Source: an uncultured Lachnospiraceae bacterium (GTDB lineage: Bacteria; Bacillota; Clostridia; Lachnospirales; Lachnospiraceae). Taken from it: a DNA stretch of 64,000 nucleotides. Shown here one piece after another: positions 61,411 through 64,000 of this stretch. The stretch covers positions 1-64,000 of the forward strand of contig CAKXYI010000004.1 of assembly GCA_934899185.1 (NCBI GenBank). The letters run 5' to 3'. A program made the translations under genes and the position numbers. Positions within the stretch are counted from its first letter, which is position 1. Every line of letters starts with the position of its first letter. The notes under the pieces are model-generated. The model made no database searches and was not told the origin of the DNA. It saw nothing but the letters and a program-made list of their open reading frames with translations.

Positions 61411-62409
61411 ATGAAATATAATAAAAAAAGGATACCGGTGCTTCTACTGGCTCTGAGTTTGGTAATGGGGCTGCTTTTTACAGGCTGTTCCATCGGAGAT
61501 AGGCAGGTGTATTTTGCCTCCAAGAGCGGGGGACACACGGTATTTAAAATCGGTCAGATGGCATGTCCGCGTGAAGAAGCCAAAGTCTATCTGGCAAATT
61601 ATAAAAATCTGTATGGAAAGATCTATGACACAGACCTGTGGTCAGAGGATTATGATACCAAGACTATGGAGGAAAGCATCAAGGATGCGGTCATCAGTCA
61701 TCTGACCAAGGTCTATTCGCTGGATATGTATGCCCAGACCAAGGAAATCGAACTTTCCGAGGATGAAAAGGACAAGGTGGCGCAGGCGGCGGAGACCTAT
61801 TACAAGTCTTTGAACCGGACAGAGCGCAAATACACAGGGGCTTCTAAAAAGGACATCACAAAGATGTATGAGCATTATGCGCTGGCAGAAAAGGTCTACA
61901 AGCAGTTGATGAGCGGTGTCGATGAGAATGTCAGTGAGGATGAGGCTCGTATCATGGAGGCAAATGTCATCTATGTGACGGATGAGACTCTGGCAAAGGA
62001 TATTGCGACCCAGTTAAAGAACGGGGCATCTTTTGACCGGTTGGCAAGTTCTTACAGTCAGGCAGACAGCATCCATGTGACCTTCGGCAGAAATACTTAT
62101 GAGACAGCCATAGAGGATGTGGTATTCCAGATGGATGATGGCGATATTTCCGATATGATCCAGACAGAGGATGGTTACTATTTTTTTGAATGTGTCAATA
62201 AATATAACGAAGAACTCTCAGAACAGAACAAGGTTGCCATTGTCAGCCAGCGACAGGAACAGGCGATGGAAGATGTGATCTCCGCGATCGAGACGGACTA
62301 TTATTCGGATTTCAATCAGAAATTGTGGGATAAGATCACGATCGATAAGAACGACAAGATTACGACCGATTCTTTTTTTACTACTTTAGATGATAAAATA
62401 ACCTTTTAA
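61411..62409 (+). CDS. Lipoprotein with parvulin-like foldase domain (PrsA/SurA type)
   Basis: 332 residues. Lipoprotein signal with lipobox LFTGC (Cys26). Residues ~40-185 are a helical SurA/PrsA N domain; ~190-285 resemble a rotamase/parvulin domain (EANVIYVTDETLAKDIATQL, NGASFDRLASSYSQ, FQMDDGDISDMI, TEDGYYFFECVNKYNE). It should help fold secreted proteins at the outer face of the membrane. The parvulin active-site residues are not well preserved, so it may be a holdase chaperone without isomerase activity. Starts 5 bp after the acidic protein gene. Confidence 0.82.
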   Translation: MKYNKKRIPVLLLALSLVMGLLFTGCSIGDRQVYFASKSGGHTVFKIGQMACPREEAKVYLANYKNLYGKIYDTDLWSEDYDTKTMEESIKDAVISHLTKVYSLDMYAQTKEIELSEDEKDKVAQAAETYYKSLNRTERKYTGASKKDITKMYEHYALAEKVYKQLMSGVDENVSEDEARIMEANVIYVTDETLAKDIATQLKNGASFDRLASSYSQADSIHVTFGRNTYETAIEDVVFQMDDGDISDMIQTEDGYYFFECVNKYNEELSEQNKVAIVSQRQEQAMEDVISAIETDYYSDFNQKLWDKITIDKNDKITTDSFFTTLDDKITF

Positions 62410-62410
62410 A

Positions 62411-62439
62411 TTGGATATTTTTGCAAGAATGTGTATAAT
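62411..62439 (+). promoter_or_regulatory. Promoter of the DUF6465 gene
   Basis: TTGGAT (62411-62416), 17-base spacer, perfect TATAAT (62434-62439). Confidence 0.75.
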
Positions 62440-62487
62440 AAAAGATAGTAACAGATAAAAGTTATCAGAGGAAAAGGAGCGTTTGTT

Positions 62488-63000
62488 ATGGCAGATACAA
62501 AAAAAGTTGATATGAAGAAAATGGCTGAGGAAGCCAAGAAAGCCACAGAGAGCGTAAAGGTTGCAGCCACAAAGGCAGCATCTTCCGTAAAGGCTGGTGC
62601 CGAGAAGGCAAAGAAGGCGACCGAGGCAGCCGCAAGTGAGACCAAGAAGCAGGCTGAAAATGTGGCTACCGAAGTCAAGAAAGAGGCAGAAAAGCAGGCG
62701 GAGGCTGTCGTTACCGAGACCAAGAAAGCAAGCGAGACTGTAAAGAAGACAGCAAAGAAAGCAACGACCAGAAAGACTACCAAGAAAAAGCCGGAAATGA
62801 CCAAATCTGCGGTATTACAGTTTGGCGGAGAGGATTTCAAGGTTGACGAGATCATCGCCAATGCACAGGCTGCATTCAAGGCGGAAAACAAGAGAAAGGC
62901 TATCTCAGACATCAAGGTATATATCAAGCCGGAAGAAAGAGCGGCTTATTATGTAGTGACTTCAGGGGAAAGCGAATACGCAGGCAGAATCGACTTATAA
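62488..63000 (+). CDS. Lys/Ala-rich protein with C-terminal DUF6465 domain
   Basis: 170 residues. Residues ~8-105 are almost entirely Lys, Ala, Glu, Thr and Val (EKAKKATEAAASETKKQAEN), as in histone H1-like or LEA-like proteins, with TTRKTTKKK before the folded part. Residues ~108-170 form the small alpha/beta domain seen in DUF6465 proteins (AVLQFGGEDFKVDEIIANAQ, DIKVYIKPEERAAYYVV). Nucleoid binding is plausible from composition but not shown. Strong promoter and AAAGGAG site; terminator follows. Confidence 0.82.
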   Translation: MADTKKVDMKKMAEEAKKATESVKVAATKAASSVKAGAEKAKKATEAAASETKKQAENVATEVKKEAEKQAEAVVTETKKASETVKKTAKKATTRKTTKKKPEMTKSAVLQFGGEDFKVDEIIANAQAAFKAENKRKAISDIKVYIKPEERAAYYVVTSGESEYAGRIDL

Positions 63001-63037
63001 TTTTATCATACATACGGACATCTTATAGTGATATAGA

Positions 63038-63089
63038 AGAACCCATAGCAGGGCGGCAGATATGTGTCGCTTTGCTATGGGTTCTTTTT
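63038..63089 (+). terminator. Terminator after DUF6465 gene
   Basis: A perfect 13-bp stem AGAACCCATAGCA (63038-63050) and TGCTATGGGTTCT (63073-63085), then TTTT. The end touches the stop of the convergent TetR gene. Confidence 0.93.
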
Positions 63090-63621
63090 AGGGAGCGATC
63101 GCTTTTATGCCATTTTCAAAAAAAGTGGCAAGGGTTTCTAAGTCCTCATCACTGACCTGTGGCGTTTTGGTCTTGTGCAGGGCAATGATACCATTGATGG
63201 TAAAAGTAAGCAGGGCACCGACATAGTGATAGTTGTCCGGCTGCAAGCCCTGCTCGACGGCTTTTTCATTTAAAGCATAAGACAACTGTTCGCTGAATTT
63301 GATGTTGCCGCTGCTAAAGGGCTGGATATTATCATTTTTGCAGATGGAAAGTGCATCATACATGTCTAAGAAAAAAGCATGGGGATCCTCAAACATATTG
63401 GAAAGATAGTTCATATTAGCGACAACACTGGAGGTGGCGTCTTTTAAAAGCGCATCCATGAGGTCGTAGATGTCACGATAATGTGCGTAAAAGGTAGACT
63501 TGTTGATCTGTGCTTCCTTTACAATATCGGTCACGGTGATCTTTTCAATCGGTTTTTGGGTTGCCATGGTAAGAAAGGCGTTTGTGATCGCCCTTTTTGT
63601 TTTTTGTACGCGAATATCCAT
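63088..63621 (-). CDS. TetR-family transcriptional regulator
   Basis: 177 residues. N-terminal HTH: TKRAITNAFLTMATQKPIEK, ITVTDIVKEAQINKSTFYAH and YRDIYDLMDALL. The C-terminal domain (~75-177) is all-helical with a TetR_C-type ligand pocket. It is divergent from a MATE exporter across ~200 bp that carries a cluster of CAACT/AGTTG half-sites over its own promoter, so it probably represses itself and the exporter and is released by an exported compound. Confidence 0.9.
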   Translation of the reverse strand: MDIRVQKTKRAITNAFLTMATQKPIEKITVTDIVKEAQINKSTFYAHYRDIYDLMDALLKDATSSVVANMNYLSNMFEDPHAFFLDMYDALSICKNDNIQPFSSGNIKFSEQLSYALNEKAVEQGLQPDNYHYVGALLTFTINGIIALHKTKTPQVSDEDLETLATFFENGIKAIAP

Positions 63622-63728
63622 AGAAATACTCCTTTGTATTGCAGAAAAACAACGAATCGTACAGAAAGCGTTGCTTAACCAACGATGCGGTGTCTATCTG
63701 CTGATTGTTTTACCCTTGTTTTGTCTTT

Positions 63729-63786
63729 ATAATAACAACTGTAAGTTGGAAATGCAACTACAAGTTGGAAAAACGACTTGGAGTTG
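63729..63786. promoter_or_regulatory. TetR promoter overlapped by an operator cluster
   Basis: Minus-strand promoter: TTGCAT (63752-63757), a 17-base spacer, TATTAT (63729-63734). Half-sites CAACT and AGTTG alternate at 63736-63740, 63744-63748, 63755-63759 and 63763-63767, then CGACTT and GAGTTG to 63786. AGTTG-6-CAACT and CAAGTTG-6-CGACTTG are inverted pairs 18-19 bp apart. They sit across the TetR promoter and just upstream of the exporter -10 (TATAAG, 63796-63801). Confidence 0.65.
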
Positions 63787-63823
63787 AAAATATTCTATAA
63801 GGATAGAAAAGGAGTGGATAAAG

Positions 63824-64000
63824 ATGAAGAATGAAGAAATGATGAAAAGCGGGTCTGTCTGGAAAGCCATTGCCTCCATGGCAATTCCGTCCGCAGTGAT
63901 CATGATACTCATGATCTTTTATAATATTGCAGATATGTTTTTTATCGCAAGATTGGGGGACAACGCACAGGTGGCGGCTGTCTCTGTAGTATCCCCGGTA
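63824..64000 (+). CDS. MATE-family efflux transporter, 5' part
   Basis: Only the first 59 codons lie in the window. The sequence SGSVWKAIASMAIPSAVIMI followed by LMIFYNIADMFFIARLGDN is typical of the first helix and the conserved N-terminal D-x-F block of NorM/DinF-like multidrug exporters, which use Na+ or H+ gradients. ATG 63824 follows GGAG with nine-base spacing. Divergent from, and probably repressed by, the TetR gene. Substrate unknown; the gene continues past the window edge. Confidence 0.88.
   Translation, partial: MKNEEMMKSGSVWKAIASMAIPSAVIMILMIFYNIADMFFIARLGDNAQVAAVSVVSPV

Noticed and set aside
62406..62927. 173-codon antisense frame rich in Ala, Phe and Ser
   Set aside because: It mirrors the Lys/Ala/Glu repeats of the DUF6465 gene; its hydrophobic look is a by-product of reading AAG/GCA codons on the other strand.

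Overview
The window looks like chromosome of a strictly anaerobic Bacillota member, most likely Lachnospiraceae. The pointers are a pyruvate:ferredoxin oxidoreductase beside a pyruvate phosphate dikinase, a family II pyrophosphatase with CBS/DRTGG inserts, T-box control, AddAB, DUF4364 and DUF6465 proteins, strong AGGAGG ribosome binding sites and GPH-type sugar symporters. Nothing in the sequence fixes genus or species.

Positions 1-1154 hold the 3' part of glyS. The first ~74 bases do not look like glyS and may be a mobile-element end or an assembly junction. Positions 1127-29034 form an accessory carbohydrate island of compact operons, three of them flanked by AraC-type regulators: (a) a PocR-domain regulator and an aldolase/isomerase/FGGY kinase/epimerase set for an unidentified sugar; (b) a GH3 beta-glucosidase with a GPH symporter; (c) a GPH symporter, tannase-family esterase, GH43-like protein and membrane chemoreceptor; (d) a secreted two-domain esterase divergent from a GGDEF membrane protein, with an unusual repeat set between them; (e) a five-gene operon of a serine hydrolase, metallo-beta-lactamase-fold hydrolase, GPH symporter, alpha/beta hydrolase and GH78 rhamnosidase. 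Nearly all of these enzymes lack signal peptides, so the likely scheme is import of small, possibly acylated plant glycosides followed by cytosolic de-esterification and deglycosylation. This scheme is inference.

From 29 kb on the content is mostly core: ppdK, a standalone XRE protein with a mobile-element-type C-terminal domain, a tryptophan T-box before a TrpB2-type synthase, a GNAT, a C39-like peptidase, an ECF S component, a stretch of gene debris, an ABC-F ATPase, nifJ, family II pyrophosphatase, a flavin reductase, DUF4364, malic enzyme, rho-rpmE-DUF1385-prmC-prfA, DUF975, addB-addA, a small acidic protein, a foldase lipoprotein, a DUF6465 protein, and a TetR/MATE divergent pair cut by the window end.

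The most interesting non-coding signals are a ~150-nt imperfect hairpin with repeated tandem G-A mismatches between prmC and prfA, three copies of a REP-like hairpin, spaced and inverted repeats at 20.2 kb, a palindrome on the start of the XRE transcript, and plus-strand terminators lying inside or against the coding ends of convergent AraC genes. No tRNA, rRNA, CRISPR array or intact transposase gene was seen.
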